From assembly GCF_016411865.1 (NCBI RefSeq), contig NZ_JAEKJA010000027.1, positions 54,781 through 118,780 on the forward strand: a stretch of 64,000 nucleotides of DNA, read 5' to 3'. Below are positions 32,462-42,274 of this stretch, one piece after another. The notes beneath the pieces were generated by a model. That model worked only from the letters and a program-made list of their open reading frames with translations, ran no database searches and had not been told where the DNA came from. Made by a program: the position numbers and the translations under genes. How positions within the stretch are numbered: position 1 is the stretch's first letter; every line of letters starts with the position of its first letter. This stretch comes from Acuticoccus mangrovi (lineage in GTDB: Bacteria > Pseudomonadota > Alphaproteobacteria > Rhizobiales > Amorphaceae).

Positions 32462-33544
32462 ATGTCCGCTCCCATCTCCGCCCGGCTGCGTCGCATGGCG
32501 AGCCTCGCGCTCGCCGGGGCCGTCGCCCTCACCAGCACGCTGGCGGCGGATCGAAGCCTCGCCTGCACCCGCTTCGTCTATCTCGGCGCCGGCGACACCG
32601 TGATCACCGGTCGCTCGATGGACTGGAAGACCGACGTCGGCACCAACCTCTGGGTCTTTCCCCGCGGCATGGAGCGCAGCGGCGAAGCCGGCGCCAATTC
32701 CATCACCTGGACGTCGAAATATGGCAGCGTGATCGCCGCCGCCTACGACATCGCCACGACCGACGGCATGAACGAGGCCGGCCTCGTCGCCAACGTGCTG
32801 TGGCTGGTGGAATCGGAATATCCGCCCGAGGACAGCGGCAAGCCCGGCCTCACCATCGCCGCCTGGGCGCAATATGTGCTCGACAACTTCGCCACCGTCG
32901 CGGAGGCCGTGGCGGCGCTCGAGGCCGAGCCGTTCGTCATCGTCACCGATCAGGTGCCGGGCGAGACGCGGCTTGCGACGCTGCACCTTTCGATCTCCGA
33001 CGCCACCGGCGACAGCGCCATCGTCGAATATATCGACGGCAAGCAGGTCATCCACCACAGCCGGTCCTACCAGGTGATGACCAACTCCCCCGCCTTCGAG
33101 CGCCAGCTCGCCCTCGACGACTACTGGCAGACGATCGGCGGCACCATCTTCCTGCCCGGCACCAACCGCGCCGCCGACCGCTTCGCCCGCGCCTCCTTCT
33201 ACACCAACGCCATCCCGAAGTTCGACGACCCGAACCTCGCGGTCGCGGGCGTCTTCTCCGTCATCCGCAACGTGTCGGTGCCCTACGGCATCGCCACGCC
33301 GAGCGAGCCCAACATCTCGTCCACCCGCTGGCGGACCGTCGCCGACCAGGCGCGCAAGCTCTACTTCTTCGAATCCGCTCTCACCCCCAACGTCTTCTGG
33401 GTGGATCTCAACGCCATCGACTTCGCGCCCGACACCGGCACCACGCTGAAGCTCGACCTCGGCCCGAACCAGACCAACACCTTCGCCGGCGACGCGACGG
33501 CCGACTTCGTGCCGGCCAAGCCTTTCAAGTTCCTGGGGAAATAG
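32462..33544 (+). CDS. linear amide C-N hydrolase, choloylglycine hydrolase family, secreted
   Basis: 360-aa Ntn-hydrolase of the bile-salt/penicillin-acylase (Cbah) family. ATG 32462 has a good SD (CGGAGG), and upstream in-frame starts are not credible. A signal peptide (about 1-34) ends at SLA, exposing Cys35 (ACTRFVYLG) as the N-terminal nucleophile expected for this family. Other family features are GRSMDWKTD and NEAGLVANVLWL. It hydrolyses an amide bond in the periplasm; N-acyl-homoserine lactones, penicillin V and bile salts are known substrates of relatives. It is separated from the efe operon by the divergent promoter region. Confidence 0.88.
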   Translation: MSAPISARLRRMASLALAGAVALTSTLAADRSLACTRFVYLGAGDTVITGRSMDWKTDVGTNLWVFPRGMERSGEAGANSITWTSKYGSVIAAAYDIATTDGMNEAGLVANVLWLVESEYPPEDSGKPGLTIAAWAQYVLDNFATVAEAVAALEAEPFVIVTDQVPGETRLATLHLSISDATGDSAIVEYIDGKQVIHHSRSYQVMTNSPAFERQLALDDYWQTIGGTIFLPGTNRAADRFARASFYTNAIPKFDDPNLAVAGVFSVIRNVSVPYGIATPSEPNISSTRWRTVADQARKLYFFESALTPNVFWVDLNAIDFAPDTGTTLKLDLGPNQTNTFAGDATADFVPAKPFKFLGK

Positions 33545-33547
33545 GCC

Positions 33548-35107
33548 TCAGCGGGACAGCTTGGCCGGGGCGTCGCGCGACGTCATCGCGCCCAAGGCGA
33601 AGCCCAGGGTGGAGGCGGCCACCAGCGCCGCCGCATGGGCATCCGCCTCGGCCACCCGGGCGTCGAGGAGGCCGCTGTTCGCGATCGTCGCGTCCGTGAT
33701 GGTGCCGACGCCGCTTTGATAGGATTTCAGCGCGGCGTCGTAGGTCACGCCCGCTGCCGCGGTGAGCTCGCTCGCAGCCGCATGGGCGGCGAGCGCGGTG
33801 CGCAGCGTGTCGCTCGCGATGACGATCTCGCGCGCCGCCGCGTCCTGCGTCTCGACGAACGCCTCGCGGGCGGCATTGCTCAGCGAGCGCGCCTCCTGAA
33901 GCTGCGCCGCGCGCAGCCCGCCGGAGTAGATCGGCACGGTGATCCCCACGAGCACCCCGGCCGAGGTCGACTGCTGGCCGAGGCCCGGCAGCCCGCTCAC
34001 CGAGAGGCTCGCCTTGTCGCTCGCCGCGATGGCGCTGAGGTAGATTTTCGGCCGGAACGACGCCTCGGCCGCGCGGATCCCCGCCTCGCTCGCCTGGAAG
34101 CGCGAGTAGGCCGCCAACACGTCCGGCCGCTGCGCCAGCGCCTCTTCGATCATCTTCACCGTCGGCTCGCCGAGGCGGCGCGGCAGGCGCCGAGCCGACA
34201 CGTCGCTCACCTTCACCTTGGTCGTCGGCGACACGCCCATTGCGCCGAGGAGGCCCTGGTAGGCGTCGCGTCGCGCCCCCTCCGCCTCGACGAGGCGCAG
34301 CTTCGCCTGCGCCACCATCTGGCGCGCCTGCGCCACCTCCACGCTGGTGCCGATGCCGCGGGCCATCCGCGCATCGGCCGCATCGGCGATCCGCCGGCTG
34401 TTTGCGAGGGTGCGGCGGGCGGCCCTCTCCTGGCTCTCCGTCGCGCCGTAGCGGTAGTAGGCGACCGCGACGTTGTAGATCACCCGCTGATGCATGCCGT
34501 TGAAGGCGATGTTGGCGGCGAAGGCGTTGTGGCGGGCGAGGTCGGCGTTCGCCCGGCGCTGGCCGAAGTCGAACACCAGCCATTCCAGAACCAGCGCCGG
34601 CACCACCGCTTCGGCGGTGGTGGAAAAGGAGGAGCGGCCGGTCGCGTTGTCGGGCAGCGGCGTGCGCACCCGCTGGGCTCCGGCGATCACGTTGGCGCTG
34701 ATCGACGGCAGAAAGGTCGCCTCCACCATCCCCACCGCGAGGGCGGCCTGGCGCGCCTCTTCCCAGGCGATACGCGTCTGCGGGTTGTTGCGGGCGGCAA
34801 TGTCGATCAGCGCCGGCAGATCGTAGCTGCGGTCCGCCACGATCTGCGGCGGCGGCTGCAGGAGGCTCGCGGCCGGATTGGCGGGCACCACATAGTTCGC
34901 CGGTCCGGTCGGCTGCGGCGTTTCCGCGTCGGCCGCGGGCAGCAGCGAGGAGGTGGTCATCGCGTCGGACGGCGCCCAGGGCTCGGAGGCCGAGCCGGAG
35001 GCGAGCTTCACCGCGTTGGCGGCGCACCCCGCCATCGCGAGCGCCAGAAGCGCCGGCATCGCCGCACGGCGCCCCACACGGCGAAGATGCTGCTCGACGA
35101 TCCCCAT
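33548..35107 (-). CDS. TolC-family outer-membrane efflux lipoprotein, MdtP-like
   Basis: 519-aa outer-membrane channel protein with a lipobox (LALAMAGC, Cys at about 28). Long amphipathic helical repeats are seen (ARQMVAQAKLRLVEAEGARRD and SLSNAAREAFVETQ), typical of the two-fold TolC repeat. Its ATG follows the FUSC gene's stop with no gap. With the adjacent FUSC and HlyD-type genes it forms a three-part exporter resembling E. coli MdtNOP. It converges on the amide hydrolase with 3 bases between stops. The exported compound is unknown; aromatic or acidic molecules are common for these systems. Confidence 0.9.
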   Translation of the reverse strand: MGIVEQHLRRVGRRAAMPALLALAMAGCAANAVKLASGSASEPWAPSDAMTTSSLLPAADAETPQPTGPANYVVPANPAASLLQPPPQIVADRSYDLPALIDIAARNNPQTRIAWEEARQAALAVGMVEATFLPSISANVIAGAQRVRTPLPDNATGRSSFSTTAEAVVPALVLEWLVFDFGQRRANADLARHNAFAANIAFNGMHQRVIYNVAVAYYRYGATESQERAARRTLANSRRIADAADARMARGIGTSVEVAQARQMVAQAKLRLVEAEGARRDAYQGLLGAMGVSPTTKVKVSDVSARRLPRRLGEPTVKMIEEALAQRPDVLAAYSRFQASEAGIRAAEASFRPKIYLSAIAASDKASLSVSGLPGLGQQSTSAGVLVGITVPIYSGGLRAAQLQEARSLSNAAREAFVETQDAAAREIVIASDTLRTALAAHAAASELTAAAGVTYDAALKSYQSGVGTITDATIANSGLLDARVAEADAHAAALVAASTLGFALGAMTSRDAPAKLSR

Positions 35108-36994
35108 TCAGGTCACAACGAGGGTTTCGATGCGCGCCATCGGGCCCGCGATCTCGGCCGAAGGGATCGGAGGCACCGCTCCCGCCGCAGGGTGCGTGGC
35201 CGCCTCGCCGGGCTCGGACGCCTCCAGCGTCGCCGCATTTGCCTCGAGCGCGGCGGCGACGGGCTTAAGGCTTTCGGCCGACACCGCGACCGCCGGCGTC
35301 AATGCGCTCGCCGCGGTCACGAGACCGGCGAGCCGCTCCACCTCCGCCCGCGCCGGCTGATCGCGCCGCGGCTCGAACGGCAGCATGAACATCACCTCGC
35401 GCGCCCGGCCGAGGGCGACGGCCGCGCTCGCCACCTCCGCCGTCGCCACGGGCCGGTCCGACGGCGCCGTCGCCGCGAGCCGCGCCAGCGCCCGGAGCGC
35501 CGCCGCGAGCTGCCGGCGCACCTCCTCGGCCGCGCTGCGCGGCCAGATGCCGGTGAAGATCAGGTACATGATGGTGTTGCCGAGCAGGATACCGGCGATC
35601 CGATCCCAGGCGTTTTCCATGGAGGTGCTCGGCCCGAAGCCGTCGAGGATCGTGAGCAGGAAGGCGAGCCCCACCTGCACGCCGGCGTAGGAGACGCGCT
35701 CGTTGCCCGCCGCCACCCAGCCCGCCACCAGAATGCCGACGAACACCAGCACCATCAGCGCGCCCACCGATTCCACATGCGGGATGACGAAGAGGATCGA
35801 CGCCACCCCCATCGCCGCCCCGACGAGGCAGCCGACGATGCGCAGGGCGAGCTTGTGCACCGTCTCCCCGGTGGTGCCGAGGGCGGTCACGTAGCAGGTG
35901 ATCATCGCCGTATGGATCCCCTGCCAGCTGATCCCGGTATAGATCAAGTAGCAGATCATCGCCGCCGCCGTGGTCTTCAGCGCATAGCGCTGGTGCACCG
36001 GGCTCGTGAACGCATCGGCGGTGAGGAAGGGCGCCTTGGCGGGCGACGGATCGGCCCCGCCATTGGGCGCGGCGAGCCCCGTCAGGAGGCGCCACGCCTC
36101 CACCTCGGCGAGCGAGCCCGGCGCCTCGGCACGCTCCGGAGCGAGCGGCGCGTCGCCCGTCTCGATCCGCCGACGGGCCGCCCCGCAGGCCGCGGCGAGA
36201 CGCCGGCGCGCCGCGGCCGCGCCGCGCGGCATCGCCGCCACGGCGACGAGCAGGCGATAGCTCGTCTCCGAGGCTCCGGCGAGCCACCCGGTGCGGGCGG
36301 TCGGCACGAGGTGGAGGAGCCGCGCCATCTTCACGCGCTTCAGGAGGTCGTCGTTGCCCTCGTGGAGACGCTCCAGGAGCTCTTCGTCGTCGTCGGCATC
36401 GGTCAGCGCGCGCTCTGCCGCCGCGAGCCGGCGGGCGATGGTCTCGGCCACCAGCCGCTGCGGCCCGCGCCCGCACACGAGCAGGAAGGCGACCATCAGC
36501 CCCATCGGCATCATGACCATCTGCCAGGCGTAGCTGAGCCCCTTGGTCGCGATGAACCCGTCGGGCACGCCGCCGATGAGCGACAGCACGAACGCGATCA
36601 CGAGCCCGATGATCGCCCCGCTCTCCCCGAGCGTGCTCGCCGAGGCGAGATAGAGCGTGGCGAAGGTGGCGCCGGCCATGATGAGGAGGCGGGCGAAGGG
36701 CAGGTCCACCGTGGCGTTCGCCAACGGGACCATCGTCGCGACGATCACCGTCACGAGCACCATCAGCCCCACCGCCTGGCCGATCGTCTCGCTGGCGTCC
36801 GGCCGCATCAGGAAGATCACCAGGTAGCAGCTGATCGCCGACTCGGGGATCTCGTAGAGCATCGCCGTCGCCGCGACGAGCGCGCAGAGCGCCGCCATCC
36901 GCCAGGTGAGGTCGAAGCGGCCGGGAAAGGGGGCGAGGTCGCGCACCGTCTGCGCGTAGACCGCGGGCCAGGTGGCTTCAGCAACGGGTGTCAT
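35108..36994 (-). CDS. FUSC-family inner-membrane exporter, MdtO/AaeB-like
   Basis: 628-aa membrane protein with two sets of about five to six helices separated by a large cytoplasmic region (about 200-300), the layout of FUSC/AaeB and MdtO proteins. The HlyD-type gene ends 17 bases inside its 5' end, and the TolC-family gene follows directly. It is predicted to be the pump of the exporter, driven by the proton gradient. E. coli MdtO is 683 aa, similar in length. Substrates of the family include hydroxybenzoates and fusaric acid. Confidence 0.9.
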   Translation of the reverse strand: MTPVAEATWPAVYAQTVRDLAPFPGRFDLTWRMAALCALVAATAMLYEIPESAISCYLVIFLMRPDASETIGQAVGLMVLVTVIVATMVPLANATVDLPFARLLIMAGATFATLYLASASTLGESGAIIGLVIAFVLSLIGGVPDGFIATKGLSYAWQMVMMPMGLMVAFLLVCGRGPQRLVAETIARRLAAAERALTDADDDEELLERLHEGNDDLLKRVKMARLLHLVPTARTGWLAGASETSYRLLVAVAAMPRGAAAARRRLAAACGAARRRIETGDAPLAPERAEAPGSLAEVEAWRLLTGLAAPNGGADPSPAKAPFLTADAFTSPVHQRYALKTTAAAMICYLIYTGISWQGIHTAMITCYVTALGTTGETVHKLALRIVGCLVGAAMGVASILFVIPHVESVGALMVLVFVGILVAGWVAAGNERVSYAGVQVGLAFLLTILDGFGPSTSMENAWDRIAGILLGNTIMYLIFTGIWPRSAAEEVRRQLAAALRALARLAATAPSDRPVATAEVASAAVALGRAREVMFMLPFEPRRDQPARAEVERLAGLVTAASALTPAVAVSAESLKPVAAALEANAATLEASEPGEAATHPAAGAVPPIPSAEIAGPMARIETLVVT

Positions 36995-38024
36995 CGTGCA
37001 CCGTGACGGTGGCCGACGCGCCGACGCGCATCAGCGCCTCGGGCGGATCCTCGAGGCGAATGCGCACCGGGAAGCGCTGGGCGACGCGCACCCAGTCGAG
37101 CGAGCGCGGCACGAGGGGCAGGTTGTAGGGAATGTTGACGGTCTGCTCGGAGACGACGCCCCAGCCGATCCCCTCCACGCGGCCGCGGATCGGCGTGCGC
37201 CGGTCCGACAGCACGAACACCGTGGCGCAGCGCCCCGCCGCGATGCGGTCGAGCTCGGTCTCGACGAACGTCGCGCTCGCATACCAGTCGGAAGTGTCGA
37301 TCAGGGTGAAGATCGACTGTCCCGGCAGCACGAACTCGCCCGCCGCGATGGCGAGCCCCACCACGCGCCCGTCGTGGGGCGCACGCACGACGGTGCCGTC
37401 GAGCGCATGCTCGGCGATCGCGAGCGCCGCCTCGCGCGCCGTGACCAGCGCCTCGGCGGCCGCGGGATTGCCCACCAGCGCATCCGCCGCCGCGGCCTGG
37501 CGCTGCGCCTCGCGCAGGCTGATCTCGGCGTCGCGCTTGGCGGTCGCGGCGGTGTCGACCTCCTGGGCGCTGACATAGCCCTTGGGGCGCAGCGGCAGCA
37601 GGCGGTCGAGCGTCTGGGTGGCGAGGCTCAGATTCTCCACCGCCCGCGCCACCTGACTGGCCGCGATCGCCGCATTCTCCCGCTCGGCGCGGATCTCGCG
37701 GTGGCGATCGGCCAGCGCGGCCTGCGCCATCGCGAGATCGCTCGCCACCTGGTTCACCGCGAGCCGGTAGGGCTCGGGATCGACGCGGAAGAGAACGTCG
37801 CCCCGCTTCACGGCGGCGTTCTCCTTCACCGCGAGCTCCACGATGCGGCCCGACACGGTCGCGGCCACGTGCACCACCGGCGCGGTCAGCACGGCTTCCT
37901 GCGACAGCGGGTGGAGGCCCGCGATGCGCATGTGCCGCCAGCCGAGGAGACCCGCCGCCACCACGATCCCGATCGCCACGATGGCGCCGCCGACGCGGGC
38001 AGGATGGATGTGATGCGCGCTCAT
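36978..38024 (-). CDS. HlyD-family periplasmic adaptor, MdtN-like
   Basis: 348-aa membrane-fusion protein: an N-terminal anchor (about 12-30), a lipoyl/barrel half (VSGRIVELAVKENAAVKRGDVL), a helical hairpin (about 90-190), the second half (GTVVRAPHDGRVVGLAI), and a beta-barrel C-terminal region. It links the FUSC pump to the TolC-family channel. It overlaps the FUSC gene by 17 bases and starts 4 bases after the ytcA-like gene. Length matches E. coli MdtN (343 aa). Cys347 ends the protein in TRC, without obvious meaning. Confidence 0.92.
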   Translation of the reverse strand: MSAHHIHPARVGGAIVAIGIVVAAGLLGWRHMRIAGLHPLSQEAVLTAPVVHVAATVSGRIVELAVKENAAVKRGDVLFRVDPEPYRLAVNQVASDLAMAQAALADRHREIRAERENAAIAASQVARAVENLSLATQTLDRLLPLRPKGYVSAQEVDTAATAKRDAEISLREAQRQAAAADALVGNPAAAEALVTAREAALAIAEHALDGTVVRAPHDGRVVGLAIAAGEFVLPGQSIFTLIDTSDWYASATFVETELDRIAAGRCATVFVLSDRRTPIRGRVEGIGWGVVSEQTVNIPYNLPLVPRSLDWVRVAQRFPVRIRLEDPPEALMRVGASATVTVHDDTRC

Positions 38025-38028
38025 CGCC

Positions 38029-38274
38029 TCACCGCCCGAAGACGGCGATGGAGACGAGGAAGCCGACAGCCGCCGCGAGGCTCAGGTAGACGAGGAGACG
38101 CATCGGCAGCACGTCGTCGAGCCCGATGCGCACGAAGATCGCCCGCACCACGAGCGCCGCCGCGATGCCGGCGAAGCTCGACAAGAGCCATGAGGGAAAG
38201 TAGGCGCCGAGAAAGGGCACGGCCGGCGCCGCGGCAGGCGAGCAGCCGGCCAGCGCACAGGCGGCGACCGCCAT
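38029..38274 (-). CDS. YtcA-like small lipoprotein
   Basis: 81-aa protein starting at ATG 38274. A lipobox (ALAGCSP) occurs at residues about 8-14, followed by two hydrophobic stretches (about 24-42 and 58-76). The E. coli mdtNOP operon is flanked by a small lipoprotein of this kind, YtcA, and the position here (first gene before the HlyD-type protein, 4 bases away) matches. Function unknown, probably a membrane accessory of the exporter. The frame continues upstream for 79 codons but with no protein-like character. Confidence 0.7.
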   Translation of the reverse strand: MAVAACALAGCSPAAAPAVPFLGAYFPSWLLSSFAGIAAALVVRAIFVRIGLDDVLPMRLLVYLSLAAAVGFLVSIAVFGR

Positions 38275-38540
38275 GCCGCTCCATCGCCGCCACGCCACAA
38301 GGCGATCGACGAAGGCGCCGGCCGGCCTCCTTCGTTCCGACGCACCGCGAAGCCGATCCCCACACCGTCCCGAGAGCCTCTGTCTCCAACCCATCCACAT
38401 CAGCGCCGTCTTCCCGCCCGCCGACGGACGACCGACCATCGCGGCCGCGCGCGACCTCGCCGAGGTCGATTGTCGATCGCGGCAACCCCCACGATGGTCA
38501 CGCCGGCGCATTCGGGGTGCATTGTCTGCGAATCGTCTTT
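38275..38540. promoter_or_regulatory. intergenic region upstream of the ytcA-mdt-like operon
   Basis: 266 bases without a credible gene. It must hold the promoter of the exporter operon and the end of the membrane-protein gene from the right. No clear -35/-10, operator or terminator could be read. It becomes AT-richer near 38528-38560. Confidence 0.3.
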
Positions 38541-39395
38541 CTACTTCCTTGTCTTCAAGCGGCTTTCACGCATCAGGAGCACCGCTCCGACGAAGAAGCC
38601 GAGCGCGCCGATCCAGAGCTGGACGGTGGCGGCGACCGGCACCCAGCCGGCTTCGGGATGCCGCGGCACGTAGTCGAGAATTCCGGACGTCATGAAGAAC
38701 ACGCAGCCGACGAGGTTCACGAAGACGATCCACCAGTCGAGCGTCTTCGGCCGCCAGCTCCAGTAGGCGTGGCCCGCCTCGATGAAGGCGAGGTAGCCGG
38801 AGAACAGGAAGAGGGTGCAGCCGATTAGGTCCGGCAGCCAGATGACGAGGTTCTGCATCAGCCACCCGGCCGGCGGCCAGAGGGCGTCGAAGGTGTTGAA
38901 GTTGAACGCGATGGTGCCGATGAACTGGGTGAAGGTGCTGAGCCAGCCGGGATTGTGCGGCCGCCAGCCGATCAGCGCGATGCGGCGGGGCTGCGCCGCG
39001 TTGGGGTCGGTGCTGAACTCCCCGGCGTTCGCCGACTGGAAGTGCTGCAGATAGGCCGCCGTGGTGAACGGGATCGAGCCGGCGAAGAAGATTACCGCGA
39101 TCCTGAACGCCGACGGCCCGCCGTCGCTCGCCGCCGTCAGCGTGTCGACGCATCCGAGCATGAAGAAGAAGGCGCCGATGGCGAACAGCGCCCCCGTCGC
39201 CCAGTTGTAGGCGGCGGTCTGCCAGACCGGGATCGCCTCGATGTCCACCGCCCCCACCGTGGGCAGCAGGCCCTTGCGGTGGTCGCGCGAGCGCCACACG
39301 AGCCGCCGCCCGTGGTGGGTGTAGTGGCGCAGCGTCACGAACGGCCACGGCCCCACGCTGTGGACGCCGAGACCGTGGGGGCGGGTCTGGTTCAT
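38541..39395 (-). CDS. integral membrane protein, six helices, YrhK-like
   Basis: 284-aa membrane protein with six predicted helices (starting about residues 62, 95, 137, 171, 205 and 237). The segment ALFAIGAFFFMLG with PFTTAAYLQHF resembles YrhK-domain proteins, whose role is unknown. A basic N-terminal 50 residues precede the first helix. It follows gadB by 48 bases on the same strand and is probably in its operon, which raises the possibility that it handles glutamate/GABA, protons or the acid signal; it does not resemble the GadC antiporter. Confidence 0.72.
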   Translation of the reverse strand: MNQTRPHGLGVHSVGPWPFVTLRHYTHHGRRLVWRSRDHRKGLLPTVGAVDIEAIPVWQTAAYNWATGALFAIGAFFFMLGCVDTLTAASDGGPSAFRIAVIFFAGSIPFTTAAYLQHFQSANAGEFSTDPNAAQPRRIALIGWRPHNPGWLSTFTQFIGTIAFNFNTFDALWPPAGWLMQNLVIWLPDLIGCTLFLFSGYLAFIEAGHAYWSWRPKTLDWWIVFVNLVGCVFFMTSGILDYVPRHPEAGWVPVAATVQLWIGALGFFVGAVLLMRESRLKTRK

Positions 39396-39443
39396 GGAGG
39401 CCTCGCGCGACGACGGGAGAACGATGGAGAGGACGGGCGGGCG

Positions 39444-40838
39444 TCAGTGGTGGAAGCCCGACGCCTCCTCGCTGGTCAGCGGCGCCGCGATCGGATGCGC
39501 CTCGATGTGGGCGAGCGCCGCCTTCATGTCGTCGATCAGCAGCGAGCAGAGGTCGTGGCTCACCCCGTTGCGCACCAGGATGCGCTGGATCGCCTGATCC
39601 TCGCAGTGCGCCGGCAGCGTGTAGGCCGGCACCTGCCAGCCGCGCACCCGCAGCCGGTCGGCGAGGTCGAAGAGGGTGAAGCCCGGATCCTCCCCCGCCT
39701 TCAGCTGCCACGACACGGCCGGAATGCCGCGGCCCATGTCGCCGTCGAACACCACGTCGAACGGACCCATGGCGGCAATCTCGCCGGCGAGGTAGCGGGC
39801 GGAAGCGTAGCAGGCGGTGTGGACCTTGCGATAACCGCTCCGCCCGAGCCGAAGAAAGTTGTAGTACTGGCAGACGATCTGGCCGCCGGGGCGGGAGAAG
39901 TTCAGCGCGATGTCGCGCATGTTGCCGCCGAGATAGTTCACCCAGAACACCATCTCGTCGGGAAGATCCGTCTCCTCGCGCCACATCACCCAGCCGACGC
40001 CGAGCGGGGCAAGGCCGAACTTGTGGCCCGAGGCGTTGATCGAGCGCACCCGCGGCAGGCGGAAATCCCACTCCAGATCCGGAGCGCAGAAGGGGGCGAG
40101 GAAGCCGCCGCTCGCCCCGTCGACGTGGATCGGGATGTCGAGCCCGGTCTTGACCTCGAACGCGTCGAGCGCCTCGCTCACCGCCTTCACCGGCTCGTAC
40201 TCGCCGGTGAAGGTCACGCCGAGGGTCGGCACCACGCCGATGGTGTTCTCGTCGCAGCGCGCGAGCACCTCCTCAGGCGTCATCAGGAGGCGGCCCTTCT
40301 CCATCGGGATCTCGCGATGCTCGATGTCCCAGTAGCGGGTGAATTTGTGCCAGCAGATCTGCACCGGGCCGGTGATGAGGTTGGGCCGGTCGGTGGGCTT
40401 GCCCTCGGCGCGCCGCCTCGCCTCCCAGCGGCGCTTCATGGCGAGGCCGCCGAGCATCGCCGCCTCGCTGGAGCCCGTGGTGGAGCAGCCCACCGCCGCC
40501 GCCCCCTTCGGCCCGTTCCACAGGTCGGCGAGCATCCGCACGCAGCGCGCCTCGATCTCGGCGGTCTGCGGATACTCGTCCTTGTCGACCATGTTCTTGT
40601 CGATGCAGTCGTCCATCAGCTGATGGACCTCCGGCTCCTCCCAGGTCTGGCAGAAGGTCGCGAGGTTCTGCCGCGAGTTGCCGTCGAGCATCAGCTCGTC
40701 GCGCACGGCGGCGTAGATCCGCCGCGGATCACGCTCGCCGTCGGGGAACGACGCCTTCGGCAGCACGGTGGAGAGCTCCGCCGCCCCGTAGGTCTCGTCG
40801 TCGACGCCGTCGTCCGTTCCGGAAAGATCGCGAGTCAT
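39444..40838 (-). CDS. gadB: glutamate decarboxylase
   Basis: 464-aa PLP-dependent enzyme converting glutamate to GABA while using up a cytosolic proton. PLP Lys273 is in [12 protein letters not shown] (E. coli Lys276), and [12 protein letters not shown] and [13 protein letters not shown] are present. The C-terminus ends GFHH, comparable with the histidine-containing tail that closes the active site of E. coli GadB at neutral pH. Length equals the E. coli enzyme (466 aa). No gadC-type antiporter is adjacent; a six-helix membrane gene follows. It likely contributes to acid resistance or GABA metabolism. Confidence 0.95.
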   Translation of the reverse strand: MTRDLSGTDDGVDDETYGAAELSTVLPKASFPDGERDPRRIYAAVRDELMLDGNSRQNLATFCQTWEEPEVHQLMDDCIDKNMVDKDEYPQTAEIEARCVRMLADLWNGPKGAAAVGCSTTGSSEAAMLGGLAMKRRWEARRRAEGKPTDRPNLITGPVQICWHKFTRYWDIEHREIPMEKGRLLMTPEEVLARCDENTIGVVPTLGVTFTGEYEPVKAVSEALDAFEVKTGLDIPIHVDGASGGFLAPFCAPDLEWDFRLPRVRSINASGHKFGLAPLGVGWVMWREETDLPDEMVFWVNYLGGNMRDIALNFSRPGGQIVCQYYNFLRLGRSGYRKVHTACYASARYLAGEIAAMGPFDVVFDGDMGRGIPAVSWQLKAGEDPGFTLFDLADRLRVRGWQVPAYTLPAHCEDQAIQRILVRNGVSHDLCSLLIDDMKAALAHIEAHPIAAPLTSEEASGFHH

Positions 40839-40933
40839 CTCAATCCCCTCGTTTCTTCTTGATCGTGACGCGGGGCCTGCGCGGCCCCCGGTGGCCCGTT
40901 CATCGCCTCGTCGCCGGCGGCGTCGCCGACCGC

Positions 40934-42049
40934 TCAGGCGTGCGTTGCCGCGATCAGCATCGCCGAGGCGTCGAAGGCGGCCGTCCCGAGATGGCTGAGC
41001 GGCAGGACGCAGGGCGTCGACGCTGCCGCCAGCGCACCGAGATCAAAGGAGGTGAAGTTGAGGCTCTTGTAGTCGCGCACGAAGAACAGCCGCCGGGAGA
41101 GATCCGACAGGTTGGTCCACGAGGTGTACTCGGTCGCGTAGGCCGTGGCGCTGTCGGAGGAGAGACCGGCGACCTCCATGTGACCGCCGCCCTCCGAGGG
41201 ATAGTCGATGGTCACGCCCCGCGGCCGGTCGAAGTTGTTCATGATGTGGGCGAGCGTCTTCACCGCGAGATCCGGCGTCGTCGCCTTCTCGGCATATTGG
41301 GCGTAGAAGGCGGCCCGCACGAAGCGCCCCACCGAGGTGTTCGAGGCCGGCAGCCCGGCCGTCGCGATGCCCGAGTCGGGCTGCGCGGCCTGGTAGGTCC
41401 CGAAGGTCGCGCTCGACCGATCCACGTTGGTGAGGAAGGTGTAGTTGTTGAGATTGGTGAGATGCCACGGGAAGTCCGGCCCGTTGGTCATCACCCCGAC
41501 CGGATTGTCGTAGAGGTGCATCTCGCCCTCGTGGAACTCGATGACGAGCGCGGCGCCGGAGGGATCGTGCACGACGTAGTGGAAGGGTGATTCCACGCCG
41601 CCGAGAAGGGCGAGCGCCTCGAGCATCACCGGCTGTGCGCCGAGCCCCGCCTTCACCTCCGCCACGGTGGCGAACAGGCTCAGCGCCCAGCTGCCGAGGT
41701 CGGAGGCCGACAGCACCGCCTGCGTCATCTCGGCCGAGCGATGCCCGCCGCTCGCCGCCGGGTAGGAGAGGAGGCTGAAGGTCAGACCCTTGTCGTTGAG
41801 CCCTTCGAGCGCCTTGAGGTCGGTCGGCCCGAGCGGCGCGTCCGCCGTCGGCATCCGCCCCGGCATCGTCACCGCGACGAAGGCGTGGCGTGCGGTGTAG
41901 GCGAGCGCCGGATGCCCCTTCAATTCGGAGGAGAAGGCGAAGCCGGCTGGGAAGTAGGCCACCTGATAGGGCAGGTCGACCGTCAGCTCGAGCGTCCGGC
42001 CGAAATAGACGTTGTCGGCGGTGTCACGGTAGGCGAGAGAGGTGCACAT
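40934..42049 (-). CDS. linear amide C-N hydrolase, choloylglycine hydrolase family, cytosolic
   Basis: 371-aa Ntn-hydrolase. The sequence begins MCTSLAYRD, so removal of Met exposes Cys2 as the N-terminal nucleophile with no signal peptide; it therefore acts in the cytoplasm, unlike the related secreted enzyme at 32462-33544. Family segments: [30 protein letters not shown], and [20 protein letters not shown]. It is 95 bases upstream of gadB on the same strand and may be co-transcribed. It hydrolyses an unknown amide; acyl-amino acid or lactam substrates are plausible. Release of glutamate for GadB would fit the operon, but this is inference. Confidence 0.88.
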   Translation of the reverse strand: MCTSLAYRDTADNVYFGRTLELTVDLPYQVAYFPAGFAFSSELKGHPALAYTARHAFVAVTMPGRMPTADAPLGPTDLKALEGLNDKGLTFSLLSYPAASGGHRSAEMTQAVLSASDLGSWALSLFATVAEVKAGLGAQPVMLEALALLGGVESPFHYVVHDPSGAALVIEFHEGEMHLYDNPVGVMTNGPDFPWHLTNLNNYTFLTNVDRSSATFGTYQAAQPDSGIATAGLPASNTSVGRFVRAAFYAQYAEKATTPDLAVKTLAHIMNNFDRPRGVTIDYPSEGGGHMEVAGLSSDSATAYATEYTSWTNLSDLSRRLFFVRDYKSLNFTSFDLGALAAASTPCVLPLSHLGTAAFDASAMLIAATHA

Positions 42050-42274
42050 TCGATCCGGGTCTCTTGCTGTTTCGCGGCTTTCGGTCCGTGGTGCCGTCGA
42101 TGCCGACCCGCGTCGACCGGCTCGCGGATCGACGGCGAGGATCGACCGGCCGCACGCGCGTACTGATGGGCAAAGGCCGCTGTAACTCGCCCGGCGTACG
42201 GGGTGAATCGAACATCAATGGCCTAAAATATTGTTTCCAATGCGGATCATTCCTGGAACCACTCGCACTCTACG
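42050..42274 (-). promoter_or_regulatory. promoter region of the amide hydrolase-gadB operon
   Basis: 225 bases between two minus-strand genes. An AT-rich patch (about 42216-42254, including GGCCTAAAATATTG) stands out and is the best place for a promoter. It is too far from the start (about 170 bases) to assign hexamers with confidence. No RNA gene was recognised. Confidence 0.35.

Noticed and set aside
33635..37006. A 1123-codon open frame on the plus strand
   Set aside because: It is the antisense shadow of the TolC-family and FUSC genes.
38275..38511. A 160-aa protein starting at 38511 in the ytcA-like frame
   Set aside because: The first 79 codons are Arg-rich without protein character. 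The lipobox needs a start at 38274.
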